Shown: positions 7,821-16,205 of the stretch, one piece after another
Position numbering within the stretch: position 1 is the stretch's first letter
How the letters are laid out: each line of letters starts with the position of its first letter
Translations under genes and position numbers: made by a program
The notes under the pieces: model-generated
The model's database searches: none
Seen by the model: the letters and a program-made list of their open reading frames with translations, nothing else
Told to the model about the DNA's origin: nothing
From: Xanthobacteraceae bacterium
GTDB lineage: Bacteria; Pseudomonadota; Alphaproteobacteria; Rhizobiales; Xanthobacteraceae
DNA: 35,789 nucleotides
Reading direction: 5' to 3'
Assembly: GCA_009694215.1 (NCBI GenBank)
Contig: SHVN01000023.1
Coordinates: forward strand, 1 to 35,789

Positions 7821-8336
7821 TCACGCCGGCGGCGAACCCATGAAGTCGCGCTTGCCGACCTCGACGCCGCACTGGCGGACGATGTCGTAGGCGGTGGTGG
7901 AGTGGAAATAGAAGTTCGGCAGGGCGTTGCCGAGCAGGAGGCTCTGGCCGGTGAACTCGCGGACCTGCCCGCTCGGGAAGGTGATCTTGATCTCCTTCCC
8001 CTCGGTGCCGTCGACCTCGGCGGGCTTCACGGACTTGAGATAGTCGACGGTCTTGGCGATCCGATCCTTGAGCTGCGCGATCGTGGTCTCGTCGTTGGCG
8101 AACTTCAAAAGTTCCTTGCCGGAGAGCCGGCCGGCCGCGTTGGCGGCGTGATCGGTCGCGGCGCGGACCTGCCGCATCAGGTTGAACATGTCCGGCGACA
8201 GCCGCATGTTGAGGAGGTCCGCTTCGTTGACCTTGCGGGCCGTGGCCCAGGCGGCCGCCTTGTCGAGCACGCCCGACAGGCCGTTCAGATGCTGCATGAA
8301 AACCGGAATCGAAACCGAGTACATGGAAACAGGCAT
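7821..8336 (-). CDS. DUF1993 family protein
   Basis: A 171-residue soluble protein matching the DUF1993 family from end to end. It starts MPVSMYSVSIPVFMQHLNGL, has a helical middle (RLSPDMFNLMRQVRAATDHA) and ends with the conserved block LGNALPNFYFHSTTAYDIVR and GVEVGKRDFMG. Members have a four-helix DinB-like fold, and their biochemical role is unknown. His residues in DHAAN and YFHSTT sit where metal ligands occur in DinB proteins, but metal binding is only an inference. It is divergent from engB with 33 bases between the starts and shares the yidC terminator. Confidence 0.85.
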   Translation of the reverse strand: MPVSMYSVSIPVFMQHLNGLSGVLDKAAAWATARKVNEADLLNMRLSPDMFNLMRQVRAATDHAANAAGRLSGKELLKFANDETTIAQLKDRIAKTVDYLKSVKPAEVDGTEGKEIKITFPSGQVREFTGQSLLLGNALPNFYFHSTTAYDIVRQCGVEVGKRDFMGSPPA

Positions 8337-8369
8337 GGAAAGAGACCTCTCATCGTGACAATCGGAAGC

Positions 8370-9044
8370 ATGGAGCCTAGCCTAACCAGCGTGAGCACTG
8401 CATCTGAATTTTCAGCCGCCGAGCGCGAAGCCGGCCGCCTCCTGTTCGCGCAGCCGTGGGACTTCGCCACCGCGGCGAGTTCACTCGAATCGCTGCCCAA
8501 GATGCGCGGGATCGAGATCGCCTTCGCCGGCCGCTCCAACGTCGGCAAGTCGAGCCTGATCAACGCTTTGACCGGGCGGAATGCGTTGGCCCGCACCTCG
8601 CACACCCCCGGCCGAACCCAGGAGCTGATCTTCTTCTCCGCCGACCCCAATCTGACCCTGGTGGACATGCCGGGCCACGGCTATGCCGCAGCGCCGAAGG
8701 ACATCGTGAGGGCCTGGACGCAACTGGTGCAGGATTACCTCGTCGGCCGCGCCAATCTCGCCCGGGTCTATGTGCTGATCGATGCGCGGCACGGCCTCAA
8801 GGACGCCGATACGCCGCCGCTCGACGCGCTCGGCAAGGCCGCGGTGAGCCATCAGATCGTGCTGACCAAGGCCGACCAGGTGAAGGCCTCCGAACTGGCC
8901 GAACGGATCGAAGCGATCGAGGCGGCGCTGAAGAAGCGCCCTGCCGCCTTCCCGCATGTGCTGACGACCTCCTCGCGCACCGGCGACGGCATGCCGGAGC
9001 TGCGCGCGGCGATCGCGCGGCTGAAGGCGGAACGCGGCGCATAA
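8370..9044 (+). CDS. engB: Ribosome biogenesis GTPase EngB (YsxC/YihA)
   Basis: A 224-residue GTPase of the TrmE-Era-EngA-EngB family needed for assembly of the large ribosomal subunit. The motifs are G1 GRSNVGKSSL, switch I with the family signature ARTSHTPGRTQEL, G3 DMPGHGYA, G4 LTKADQV and a G5-like TSSRTG. About 40 residues before the G domain form the usual N-terminal extension. The ATG at 8370 gives the expected length; the frame is open further upstream but runs antisense through the DUF1993 gene. argB follows after 104 bases, an arrangement familiar in Bradyrhizobium relatives. Confidence 0.96.
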   Translation: MEPSLTSVSTASEFSAAEREAGRLLFAQPWDFATAASSLESLPKMRGIEIAFAGRSNVGKSSLINALTGRNALARTSHTPGRTQELIFFSADPNLTLVDMPGHGYAAAPKDIVRAWTQLVQDYLVGRANLARVYVLIDARHGLKDADTPPLDALGKAAVSHQIVLTKADQVKASELAERIEAIEAALKKRPAAFPHVLTTSSRTGDGMPELRAAIARLKAERGA

Positions 9045-9148
9045 GCCGGCGTCGAATTGCGTCGGTCCGGAGCCGGGCAATTGACCCTCGCAGCCCGCGC
9101 CAATGTCGGCTAGAACCATCGCGCTAAAAACGCACCGGAAAGCCGCCG

Positions 9149-10045
9149 ATGAACGACAAGGCCAAGATCGACCCGCAGGAACAGGCCCGCATCCTGTCCG
9201 AGGCGCTGCCGCACATGCAGCGCTACGACGAGGAAACCATCGTCATCAAGTATGGCGGTCATGCCATGGGCGACGAAAACCTCGCACGCTCGTTCGCGAA
9301 GGACATCGTGCTGCTCGAGCAGACCGCGATCAATCCGATCGTGGTGCATGGCGGCGGGCCGCAGATCGAGGCCATGCTGAAAAAGGCCGGGGTGCAATCC
9401 CAGTTCGCCGGCGGATTGCGCATCACCGATGCCGCCACGCTGGAAATCGTCGAGATGGTGCTGGCCGGCTCGATCAACAAGCAGATCGTCGGCTACATCA
9501 ACGCCGCCGGCGGCAAGGCCATCGGCCTGTGCGGCAAGGACGGCAACATGGTGATGGCCAAAAAGGCAACCCGCCGCGTGGTCGATCCGGACTCGCGCAT
9601 TGAAAGGGTCGTGGACCTGGGCTTTGTCGGCGAACCGGACAAGGTGGACACCACGGTGCTGGACACCGTGCTCGGCAAGGAGTTGATCCCGGTGCTGGCG
9701 CCGGTTTGCGCGGCGGCCGACGGCGGCAGCTTCAACGTCAACGCCGACACCTTCGCGGGTGCGATTGCCGGCGCACTCAAGGCCAAGCGCTTTCTGCTGC
9801 TCACCGACGTGCCGGGCGTGCTCGACAAGAACAAGGAGCTGATCAAGGAGATGTCGGCGGCCGACGTGCGGCGGCTCATTGCCGACGGCACCATCTCCGG
9901 CGGCATGATCCCCAAGGTCGAGACCTGCCTCTACGCGCTGGAAAAGGGCGTCGAAGGCGTCGTCATCCTCGACGGCAAGGTTCCGCATGCGGTGCTGCTC
10001 GAACTGTTCACCGACCTCGGCTCCGGCACCCTTATCCATCGCTAA
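9149..10045 (+). CDS. argB: Acetylglutamate kinase
   Basis: A 298-residue amino-acid kinase that phosphorylates N-acetyl-L-glutamate, the second step of arginine synthesis through acetylated intermediates. The ATP-site Lys/Gly motif is [11 protein letters not shown], and the substrate loop is [13 protein letters not shown]. Other landmarks are [20 protein letters not shown], the nucleotide-binding [16 protein letters not shown] and the C-terminal [10 protein letters not shown] block. The long N-terminal helix ([20 protein letters not shown]) is of the kind found in hexameric, arginine-inhibited enzymes, so feedback inhibition is likely. No regulator site was recognised upstream. Confidence 0.97.
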   Translation: MNDKAKIDPQEQARILSEALPHMQRYDEETIVIKYGGHAMGDENLARSFAKDIVLLEQTAINPIVVHGGGPQIEAMLKKAGVQSQFAGGLRITDAATLEIVEMVLAGSINKQIVGYINAAGGKAIGLCGKDGNMVMAKKATRRVVDPDSRIERVVDLGFVGEPDKVDTTVLDTVLGKELIPVLAPVCAAADGGSFNVNADTFAGAIAGALKAKRFLLLTDVPGVLDKNKELIKEMSAADVRRLIADGTISGGMIPKVETCLYALEKGVEGVVILDGKVPHAVLLELFTDLGSGTLIHR

Positions 10046-10089
10046 TCGCCGCCCGTACGGCACACGCATCTTTGGGCGAAGGGCCTATT

Positions 10090-11247
10090 GTGGGAGACAT
10101 CCGGCGGATTCTGGTGGTGGGGGGCGGCGTCGGCGGCCTGACGACAGCCGCGAGCTTCGCGCGCTGCGGTGTCGAGGTGGTGTTGATCGAGCGACGTCCC
10201 GCGTTCGACATCCCCGGCGTAGGCCTTGGCCAACCCGCCAACGCACTGCGCGTCTACGACGCACTCGGTCTGCTCGATCAGATTCTGGCCACCGGCTTCA
10301 GCTACGACAGCATGTGGCTGTTCGACCCAGCGCGGCGGCCGATCGTCGAACATAAATTCCTGATGGGCGACGAGCGGATTCCGGCGTTCTGCGCGCTGTC
10401 GCGCCTGGAACTGCACGAAATCCTGCTCGGCGCGGCGGAGCGCGCTGGCGCGGAAGTCCGTCTCGGTGTAACGGTCAGTGAAATCGACGATGACGGCGAC
10501 CGTGTCGCGGTGCGCTTCTCGAACGGCGAGCAGGACACATTCGATCTGCTCGTCGGCTTCGACGGCATCCGCTCCACAACCCGGCTGCATGTCGCCGGAA
10601 CGGCGTTCGCCCCCCGCCCCTCGGGCTACGGCGCCTGGCGCGTGCAAGCGCCGCGGCCGGATGACGTGCGCGGGATGGAGTTCCTGCAGGGCGTCGGCAG
10701 CAAGACCGGGGCGATGCCGCTGAGCAATAACATCATGTACCTGTTCCACATCTGCCCCGAGGCGCCCGGCGCGAACTTCGCCGGACAGGATCAGGCTCGC
10801 CTGTTCAAGGAACGTCTCGCGCAATACGGCAGCTACGTCGCCGAGATCGCAGCATCGCTGACGAGCGAATCGGACATCGTCTACAGCCCGATCGAGCCCC
10901 TGATGCTGCCCTGGCCCTGGTTCAGGAAACGGGTGGTCATCGGCGGCGACGCGGCCCATACCTTCGCTCCGCATCTCACGCAGGGCGCAGCCATGGCCGC
11001 CGAGGACGGGTTCGTCCTGGCACGGGAGGTGCTGAACGACGACGTTCCGCTCGATGACCGGCTGATGCGTTATTCGATGAAGCGCTATCTGCGTTGTGCG
11101 TTCGTCTATACATTCTCCGGCCAATGGCTGCTGGATGAGCAATCGGTCCGCACGCCGGAGGATCTGGAAGTGGCTCGCGCCGAGCTCACGCAGAACGCCT
11201 CTGCGCGCATCGGCGTGAGCGACCGCATCCTCGACGGCGCTTTCTAG
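10090..11247 (+). CDS. FAD-dependent monooxygenase (class A, UbiH/salicylate hydroxylase-like)
   Basis: A 385-residue flavin hydroxylase. The N-terminal dinucleotide fold is RILVVGGGVGGLTTAASFAR, followed by the conserved Arg region (ERRPAFDIPGVGL), the DG motif LLVGFDGIRST and the second FAD motif VVIGGDAAHTFAPHLTQGAA. These enzymes use NAD(P)H and oxygen to hydroxylate aromatic or related rings; the substrate cannot be read here. The start is GTG at 10090, with GAAGGG eight bases upstream and the FAD motif a few residues in. The frame is open further 5' but only as a shadow of argB. The stop lies seven bases before the EamA gene, so the pair is probably one transcript. Confidence 0.88.
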   Translation: MGDIRRILVVGGGVGGLTTAASFARCGVEVVLIERRPAFDIPGVGLGQPANALRVYDALGLLDQILATGFSYDSMWLFDPARRPIVEHKFLMGDERIPAFCALSRLELHEILLGAAERAGAEVRLGVTVSEIDDDGDRVAVRFSNGEQDTFDLLVGFDGIRSTTRLHVAGTAFAPRPSGYGAWRVQAPRPDDVRGMEFLQGVGSKTGAMPLSNNIMYLFHICPEAPGANFAGQDQARLFKERLAQYGSYVAEIAASLTSESDIVYSPIEPLMLPWPWFRKRVVIGGDAAHTFAPHLTQGAAMAAEDGFVLAREVLNDDVPLDDRLMRYSMKRYLRCAFVYTFSGQWLLDEQSVRTPEDLEVARAELTQNASARIGVSDRILDGAF

Positions 11248-11254
11248 GATCACC

Positions 11255-12136
11255 GTGAGCCCCCTGACCTCGCCCACCACAACGAACCGGCTCGCCGATC
11301 TCGCGCCGGGAATTATCGCCGCCTCCACGTTCGCATTCAGCAACGTTCTGAGCAAACTTGTGATGAACGCCGGCGCCGACGTGCTGACGCTCTCGCTGTT
11401 TCGCGGCCTGCTCGGCGTGGCGCTCCTGTTCGTCTGGCTGCGCGTCGGAACGCCACCGAAGCAGCACACGCCGCGCCAGCGCTGGATCAGCCTGGGGTTG
11501 GGCGTGCTGTTCGCTGGCGTCGTGTTCGGCTTGTTTGCCGCGTTCCACGCGGTCACGGTGGCGCTCGGCATTCTCACTTATTTCGTCTATCCGCTGGTCA
11601 CGGGCCTGCTTGGCGCGCTGCTCGGCATCGAGCGGATCGGCTGGCGGGGCGCGCTTGCGGCGCTCGCGGCGTTCTGCGGGCTCGCGCTGATGATGCGCGC
11701 GCATCCGCAGGACATCGCGATCGCCGGTATCGCATTCGCGCTGATGGCCGCGGCGTGCCGCACTGCGATCCTGCTCATCACGCGCGCGACGCTGCAGGAC
11801 GCCGATCCGCAGGTGACCACCTGGTACACCATCCTCGGCTCGACCGTCGTTCTCGGCATGGTCGCGCTCGTCCAGTGGAACTGGCAGGGACCACAGACAC
11901 CCGGCGGCTGGGCGGCGATGATCGGCGTCAGCGTCGGCACCACCATCGCCGTGCTGGCGCTCTTCGTCTCGATCAAACGCATCGGGCCGTTCCGAAGCGC
12001 GCTGGTGATGTTTCTGGAGCCGCTGCTGTCGACGGTATTCAGCGCGCCCGTGCTGGGCGAGGTCATCACGCCCATCCAGGCCGTCGGCGGTGCCGTGATG
12101 TTGGCCGCGCTCGTTTCGTTCCAACTCCGGCGCTAA
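11255..12136 (+). CDS. EamA family (DMT superfamily) transporter
   Basis: A 293-residue membrane protein with ten hydrophobic segments arranged as two EamA repeats (first from about residue 15, second from about 150). Typical signatures are FAFSNVLSKLVMNAGADVLT and GLFAAFHAVTVALGILTYFV in the first half, and FVSIKRIGPFRSALVMFLEP with LGEVITPIQAVGGAVMLAA in the second. Such proteins export or exchange small metabolites across the inner membrane; the substrate is not predictable. The start is GTG at 11255, seven bases after the monooxygenase stop and preceded by AGGA. Co-transcription with the monooxygenase is likely. Confidence 0.9.
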   Translation: MSPLTSPTTTNRLADLAPGIIAASTFAFSNVLSKLVMNAGADVLTLSLFRGLLGVALLFVWLRVGTPPKQHTPRQRWISLGLGVLFAGVVFGLFAAFHAVTVALGILTYFVYPLVTGLLGALLGIERIGWRGALAALAAFCGLALMMRAHPQDIAIAGIAFALMAAACRTAILLITRATLQDADPQVTTWYTILGSTVVLGMVALVQWNWQGPQTPGGWAAMIGVSVGTTIAVLALFVSIKRIGPFRSALVMFLEPLLSTVFSAPVLGEVITPIQAVGGAVMLAALVSFQLRR

Positions 12137-12170
12137 TGCATAATTGCATTACGCTGAAACAACTCCGTTC

Positions 12171-12234
12171 GCTCCCGCGTAAGCGGGAGCCCAGTTCTTT
12201 GGCCAAACCGCTGGGTCCCCGCTTCCGCGGGGAC
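12171..12234. repeat. Two-hairpin intergenic repeat
   Basis: Two 20-base hairpins lie 24 bases apart. The first is GCTCCCGC/GCGGGAGC around GTAA (12171-12190), and the second is GTCCCCGC/GCGGGGAC around TTCC (12215-12234). The arms of the two are related to each other. It lies between the convergent EamA and ICMT-like genes and may stabilise or end either transcript. Elements of this form are common between genes in Bradyrhizobium-like genomes, which is recall and not a search result. Confidence 0.75.
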
Positions 12235-12268
12235 AAACGGGGATGATTCAATCTAAAACAACTGCGCT

Positions 12269-12877
12269 CTAGGGCAGGCGGAACAGGACCGGCAGAACGC
12301 CGATCTGCTGAAAATGCTCCAGCGCGTCGGAAAGCGGAATCGCCAGCAGAAAAAACATCGCGTCGGCGAAGGTCCGGAGCACCTTGGGCGGCATGATTGT
12401 CAGCGTCGGGTTGTCACGCCACAAGCCGGGATTGGGCAGTAACCGCGGCACCGATGCCTTGTAGGCTGCGAAGGCCGCGCCATAGCGTTCGGCCAGGAGG
12501 CGCTCCTCCTGCAGGGTCACCGCGTAGAACAACGCCAAGACAAGCAAGCCGAGGACGAGAGCCACCACCCAGCTCCCGTGCTGCGCACCGGCACCGGCCG
12601 TGCCGATAATGGAAAAGACATACAGCGGATTTCGCACGACCGAATAGGGTCCGACGGTGACAAACTGCTCGATCTTGCGTCCGCCGATATACAGCGAACA
12701 CCAGGTGCGCCCCGCGATACAGACGACAATCGCGAAGATGCCGGCCCACTCGATCAGCTTATCGACGCCGATCCCGCGCTCCAGGCTCGAATTGGTCACC
12801 GCAAACATCAACACGCTGATCGCAATCGACCCGCCCAGAATCCATTTCCGGGTGGTTTGAACCTCGGCAATCTTCAT
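12269..12877 (-). CDS. Isoprenylcysteine carboxyl methyltransferase (ICMT)-family membrane protein
   Basis: A 202-residue integral membrane protein with several TM segments. The PEMT/ICMT core motif is VTVGPYSVVRNPLYVFSIIG, followed by a hydrophobic span and the SAM-binding region LQEERLLAERYGAAFAAYKA. Bacterial members methylate unknown acceptors, and true prenyl-cysteine substrates are not expected here. After the core comes an extra hydrophobic C-terminal segment (FADAMFFLLAIPLSDALEHF). ATG 12877 (MKIAEVQTTRK) is chosen over the ATG at 12907 because a GGGGA lies upstream of it; the choice is not certain. It stands alone, convergent with the EamA gene. Confidence 0.82.
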   Translation of the reverse strand: MKIAEVQTTRKWILGGSIAISVLMFAVTNSSLERGIGVDKLIEWAGIFAIVVCIAGRTWCSLYIGGRKIEQFVTVGPYSVVRNPLYVFSIIGTAGAGAQHGSWVVALVLGLLVLALFYAVTLQEERLLAERYGAAFAAYKASVPRLLPNPGLWRDNPTLTIMPPKVLRTFADAMFFLLAIPLSDALEHFQQIGVLPVLFRLP

Positions 12878-13141
12878 GAAATTCCAAATCCCCACCGCCG
12901 ACTGCATCGGCGAGCGAACAGAGCGAGCCGGTTTGGCTAAAGTAAGACCGCCGCCTTGGACCCGGATTCAGCCCAAACCTGCGGCCAAGCGAGACTGTTT
13001 CTCCGGTTTCATGCTACCGGCGGCCTTCCATAAGGCTCCGTCGCACGACATCCTTGCACAACCGCACGGCAAAGGACTCGCCGACCCTGCGTTTGCGCTA
13101 TCCTTCGGGGTCACCCACCCGCACGCCAATTGCGGATTTCG

Positions 13142-13834
13142 ATGAACCCTGCCATGTCGAAATTCTTCAGTGCCATCTTATTTACGCTGTTGGCGCTGGC
13201 TGCGCCGGCCCAGACGCAGCCGCAGACCACGACCGACATCTTACTCGTCCTGGCAGTCGATGCGTCAGGCAGCGTCAATCAGCCGCGCTTCGAACTGCAG
13301 CGCCGGGGCTACGCCGATGCGTTTCGCAACACGCAGGTGCTCAACGCCATCCGCGGCGGCTCAACCGGTTCGATTGCGGTCACGATGGTACAGTGGACAG
13401 GCTACGCAATGCAGGTGCAGGCTGTGCCCTGGACGCTGATCAAGGACGCGTCGTCGGCCAGCGCCTTCGCCGACGCCATCGAGGCCGCGCCGCGGCAATT
13501 GTTCGGCGGCGGCACCTCGATCAGCGGCGCGATCGATCACGCCATGCTGCTGTTGCCGAACGCGCCCTATCGCGGCCTCAAGCGCGTGATCGACATTTCC
13601 GGCGATGGATCGAACAACCGCGGCCGCGACGTCCGCGAGGCGCGCGACGAGGCGGTCCGGGCTGGCGTGATCATCAACGGCTTGCCGATCGTGTCGCTCG
13701 AATATGGTCTGGACAAATACTATTTCGACAACGTCATCGGGGGGCCGGGCGCGTTCATCGTGCCGGCCGATTCCTACGAGAACTTCGCGCAGGCCGTGGT
13801 GCGCAAGCTCATCCTGGAAATTGCGATGAACTGA
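13142..13834 (+). CDS. DUF1194 (von Willebrand A-like) secreted protein
   Basis: A 230-residue protein with a signal peptide (MSKFFSAILFTLLALAAPAQ after four leading residues). The exported domain has a von Willebrand A-type metal site: DASGSV at the end of the first strand, a conserved Thr in GGGTSISGAIDHA and Asp in IDISGDGSNNRG. It ends with GPGAFIVPADSYENFAQAVV, typical of DUF1194. The likely role is metal-dependent adhesion or protein contact in the periplasm, but no partner is known. ATG 13142 was chosen; ATG 13154 or an upstream TTG (13130) is also possible. It is convergent with the GlcG-like gene. Confidence 0.85.
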   Translation: MNPAMSKFFSAILFTLLALAAPAQTQPQTTTDILLVLAVDASGSVNQPRFELQRRGYADAFRNTQVLNAIRGGSTGSIAVTMVQWTGYAMQVQAVPWTLIKDASSASAFADAIEAAPRQLFGGGTSISGAIDHAMLLLPNAPYRGLKRVIDISGDGSNNRGRDVREARDEAVRAGVIINGLPIVSLEYGLDKYYFDNVIGGPGAFIVPADSYENFAQAVVRKLILEIAMN

Positions 13835-13867
13835 GCCTGCCGGCTGTCGCTCGAAACCCGCCGCCTG

Positions 13868-14353
13868 TCAGCGGCCGTCCGCACCGCTGGTCACCCGCAT
13901 CCTGAACTTGCGGCCCATGTCCTTGCAATCCTCGTCGGTTTTCAGCCCGGCCGCATGGATACCGTGCGTGGCCAATTCCTCGTCGCGGTCCTCAGTGTCG
14001 CCGGTGACGCCGACGGCGCCGATCACCTCGCCGTTCTTGTCGCGGATCTGCAGGCCGCCGCCCTCGGCGAAGATCCTGTCGCCGCTCGCCGTCATCAGGT
14101 AGCGCATGAAGGCCGGCTTCTCCTCGTTGCGGATGCGGACGAACTTGGAGCTGCGGCTGAGCGCCAGCGCCGCGTAAGCCTTGCCGAGGGCCATTTCGAA
14201 CCGGATCATCGAAGCACCGTCCTCCTTCTGGAACGCCTTCACGATGCAGCCCGGCTCGACCACGACGACGCTGATCGGCCGGCAGTCGAGTTCGATGCCG
14301 CGTTTGATAGCCGCCGCAATGATTTGGTTAGCCTGGTCGAGTGTGATCGACAT
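13868..14353 (-). CDS. GlcG/HbpS-like (DUF336) heme-binding family protein
   Basis: A 161-residue protein of the DUF336 family, related to GlcG and the Streptomyces heme-binding HbpS. It starts MSITLDQANQIIAAAIKRG, has the strand pair ISVVVVEPGCIVKAFQKEDG, the helix RFEMALGKAYAALALSRSSK and the closing motif GGGLQIRDKNGEVIGAVGVTGDTEDRDEE in two pieces. HbpS proteins bind heme and sense oxidative stress, but heme binding is not proved for this subgroup. A perfect GGAGG lies six bases before ATG 14353, which sets the start. No signal peptide is seen, so it is probably cytoplasmic. Confidence 0.83.
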   Translation of the reverse strand: MSITLDQANQIIAAAIKRGIELDCRPISVVVVEPGCIVKAFQKEDGASMIRFEMALGKAYAALALSRSSKFVRIRNEEKPAFMRYLMTASGDRIFAEGGGLQIRDKNGEVIGAVGVTGDTEDRDEELATHGIHAAGLKTDEDCKDMGRKFRMRVTSGADGR

Positions 14354-14398
14354 CAAATTCCTCCCCGTTCCGGTGCGACTTTAGCGCACTCGTGATAA

Positions 14399-15436
14399 AT
14401 GTTGCGAGCGATTCGCATGGCGGTCCGGCTTAAATCCTGTCTGGCATCGGTGCTCGTGGCTTTGGCCGCGACGATTGCGCTTGCCCAGCCGGCGCAGGCC
14501 GACCTGCAGATTTGCAGCCGCATGAGCTACGTGATCGAGGCGGCCATCGCCATCGAGGACAAGGGCGCGGCCGCCTCCCGCGGCTGGTTCCGAATCGATC
14601 CGGGGCAGTGCCGCACGGTGCTGCAGGGCGCGCTGCCGGGCGAAACCCTCTATCTCCACGCCCGCGCGTTGCCGGTGTACGGCGGCTCGCCGCTGCCGCA
14701 GGCAGGGCACGCGGATTTCTGCGTCGCTGCCGACACTTTCGTGCTGCCGGCGACGCAAAGCTGCAACCGCTCCGGGCAGCGGATCGCCCGCTTCACCGCC
14801 GTCAAGCCGACCGAGACCGAGAAGGGGCTGACTGCCTATCTGGCGGAAGACGCCGAATACACCGACGAGCAGGCGCGCGACGCCGGCATCCAGCGCCTGC
14901 TGGTGATCGCGGGCTACGACGCAAACCCGATCGACGGCATCCGCGGCGCCAAGACCGACGCGGTGCTGGCGCAGTTCATCGCCGACAACAGGCTGGAGAA
15001 CACCGCGGCCGGACGAAAGGACTTCTTCGACGTGCTGATGACCGCCGCGCAGAAGCCGAACAGCGCGCGCTTTGCCTGGTGCAACGAGACGCGCAATGTG
15101 GTGATGGCGGCGCTCGGCGTCGAGGAACAGGGCACGGTCGTCACCCGCGGCTGGTATCGCGTCGCACCCGGCAAGTGCCTGCGCCCCGACCTCACCGGCA
15201 AGCCGCAAAAGCTCTACAGCTTCGGCGAAGCGGTCGGCGCCGACGGCGCTCCGATCAAGGAGCCCGCCCGCGCCGCCGGCCCGGCGGTTTCCTGGGGCGG
15301 CTCAACCATCCTGTGCACCCGCAACGTCAAGTTCGAGCTCAGCGACCACAAGGACTGCGCCGGCCTGGGGCTCACCTCGAGCGGCTTCGCCACCGTGGAA
15401 CTGACCGGCAGCGGAACCACGGTGCAGTTCAAGTAG
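14399..15436 (+). CDS. Secreted protein with two DUF1036 domains
   Basis: A 345-residue exported protein. The signal peptide (SCLASVLVALAATIALAQ, cleavage near AQADLQICSR) is followed by a first DUF1036 domain (residues about 36-135: LQICSRMSYVIEAAIAIEDK, RGWFRIDPGQCRTVL). A linker with a peptidoglycan-binding-like pattern follows (IQRLLVIAGYDANPIDGIRG and KTDAVLAQFIADNRL, about 160-195). A second DUF1036 copy runs from about 222 (FAWCNETRNVVMAALGVEEQ, RGWYRVAPGKCLRPDL). Paired Cys in each copy suggest disulfides. DUF1036 has no assigned function; the middle segment hints at cell-wall contact, which is inference. ATG 14399 is taken; ATG 14417 is equally good and no strong ribosome site is seen. 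Confidence 0.85.
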   Translation: MLRAIRMAVRLKSCLASVLVALAATIALAQPAQADLQICSRMSYVIEAAIAIEDKGAAASRGWFRIDPGQCRTVLQGALPGETLYLHARALPVYGGSPLPQAGHADFCVAADTFVLPATQSCNRSGQRIARFTAVKPTETEKGLTAYLAEDAEYTDEQARDAGIQRLLVIAGYDANPIDGIRGAKTDAVLAQFIADNRLENTAAGRKDFFDVLMTAAQKPNSARFAWCNETRNVVMAALGVEEQGTVVTRGWYRVAPGKCLRPDLTGKPQKLYSFGEAVGADGAPIKEPARAAGPAVSWGGSTILCTRNVKFELSDHKDCAGLGLTSSGFATVELTGSGTTVQFK

Positions 15437-15485
15437 GCCATTCCCACCCTTGCGGACCGCGCGCAGACGGTGCATTCGTCACCGC

Positions 15486-16199
15486 ATGAGCATGCAGCCT
15501 TCCGCAAAAGCCCCGCCTCGCCGCTTCGGCTCGGTCGAGACCTGGGTGTTCGACCTCGACAACACGCTCTATCCGCACGACCTCAATCTCTGGCAACAGA
15601 TCGACGATCGCATCCGGTCGTTCGTCTCGAATTTCCTGACGGTCACCAAGGACGAGGCGTTCCGGGTCCAGAAGGACTATTACAAGCGCTACGGCACCAC
15701 CATGCGCGGGCTGATGGCCGAGCACGGCATGAAGCCCGACGACTTCCTGGAATTCGTGCACGAGATCGACCATTCACCACTGCTGCCCAACCCGGAGCTT
15801 GGCGACGCCATCGAGAAGCTGCCCGGCCGCAAGCTCATCCTCACCAACGGCACCCGCAAGCACGCGGAATCCGTGATGAAGCGGCTCGACATCGACCGCC
15901 ATTTCGAGGACGTGTTCGACATCGCCGCGGCCGACCTCGATCCCAAGCCCCATCCCCAGGTCTACGACCGGTTCCTGCACAAGCACGGAGTCGACCCGCG
16001 CAAGGCGGCGATGTTCGAAGACCTGTCGCGGAACCTGAGCGTCCCGCACGCGCTCGGCATGACCACCGTTCTGGTGGTGCCGCCGGCCACGCGCGAGGTG
16101 TTCCGCGAGGGCTGGGAGCTGGAGGGCCGCGACGCGGCGCACGTCGATCACGTCACCGACGATCTGACCGGGTTTTTGCGGGCGAATTGCTGGCGCTGA
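15486..16199 (+). CDS. HAD-family pyrimidine 5'-nucleotidase
   Basis: A 237-residue haloacid dehalogenase phosphatase of the SDT1/pyrimidine 5'-nucleotidase type. The catalytic motif I is VFDLDNTLYP (nucleophile and acid Asp), motif II is LILTNGT, motif III is the Lys in LDPKPHPQVYD, and motif IV is AMFEDLSRNL. The helical cap lies between motifs I and II (RIRSFVSNFLTVTKDEAFRV). Relatives remove phosphate from UMP, CMP and damaged pyrimidine nucleotides, so it may clean nucleotide pools. ATG 15486 fits the family; an in-frame TTG at 15450 has no support. It is convergent with the hydrolase pseudogene, six bases away. Confidence 0.9.
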   Translation: MSMQPSAKAPPRRFGSVETWVFDLDNTLYPHDLNLWQQIDDRIRSFVSNFLTVTKDEAFRVQKDYYKRYGTTMRGLMAEHGMKPDDFLEFVHEIDHSPLLPNPELGDAIEKLPGRKLILTNGTRKHAESVMKRLDIDRHFEDVFDIAAADLDPKPHPQVYDRFLHKHGVDPRKAAMFEDLSRNLSVPHALGMTTVLVVPPATREVFREGWELEGRDAAHVDHVTDDLTGFLRANCWR

Positions 16200-16205
16200 C
16201 CGGTC

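Noticed and set aside
9706-10089. N-terminal extension of the flavin monooxygenase
   Set aside because: The extra frame overlaps argB in another frame and is Arg-rich shadow sequence; the FAD motif begins just after the GTG at 10090.
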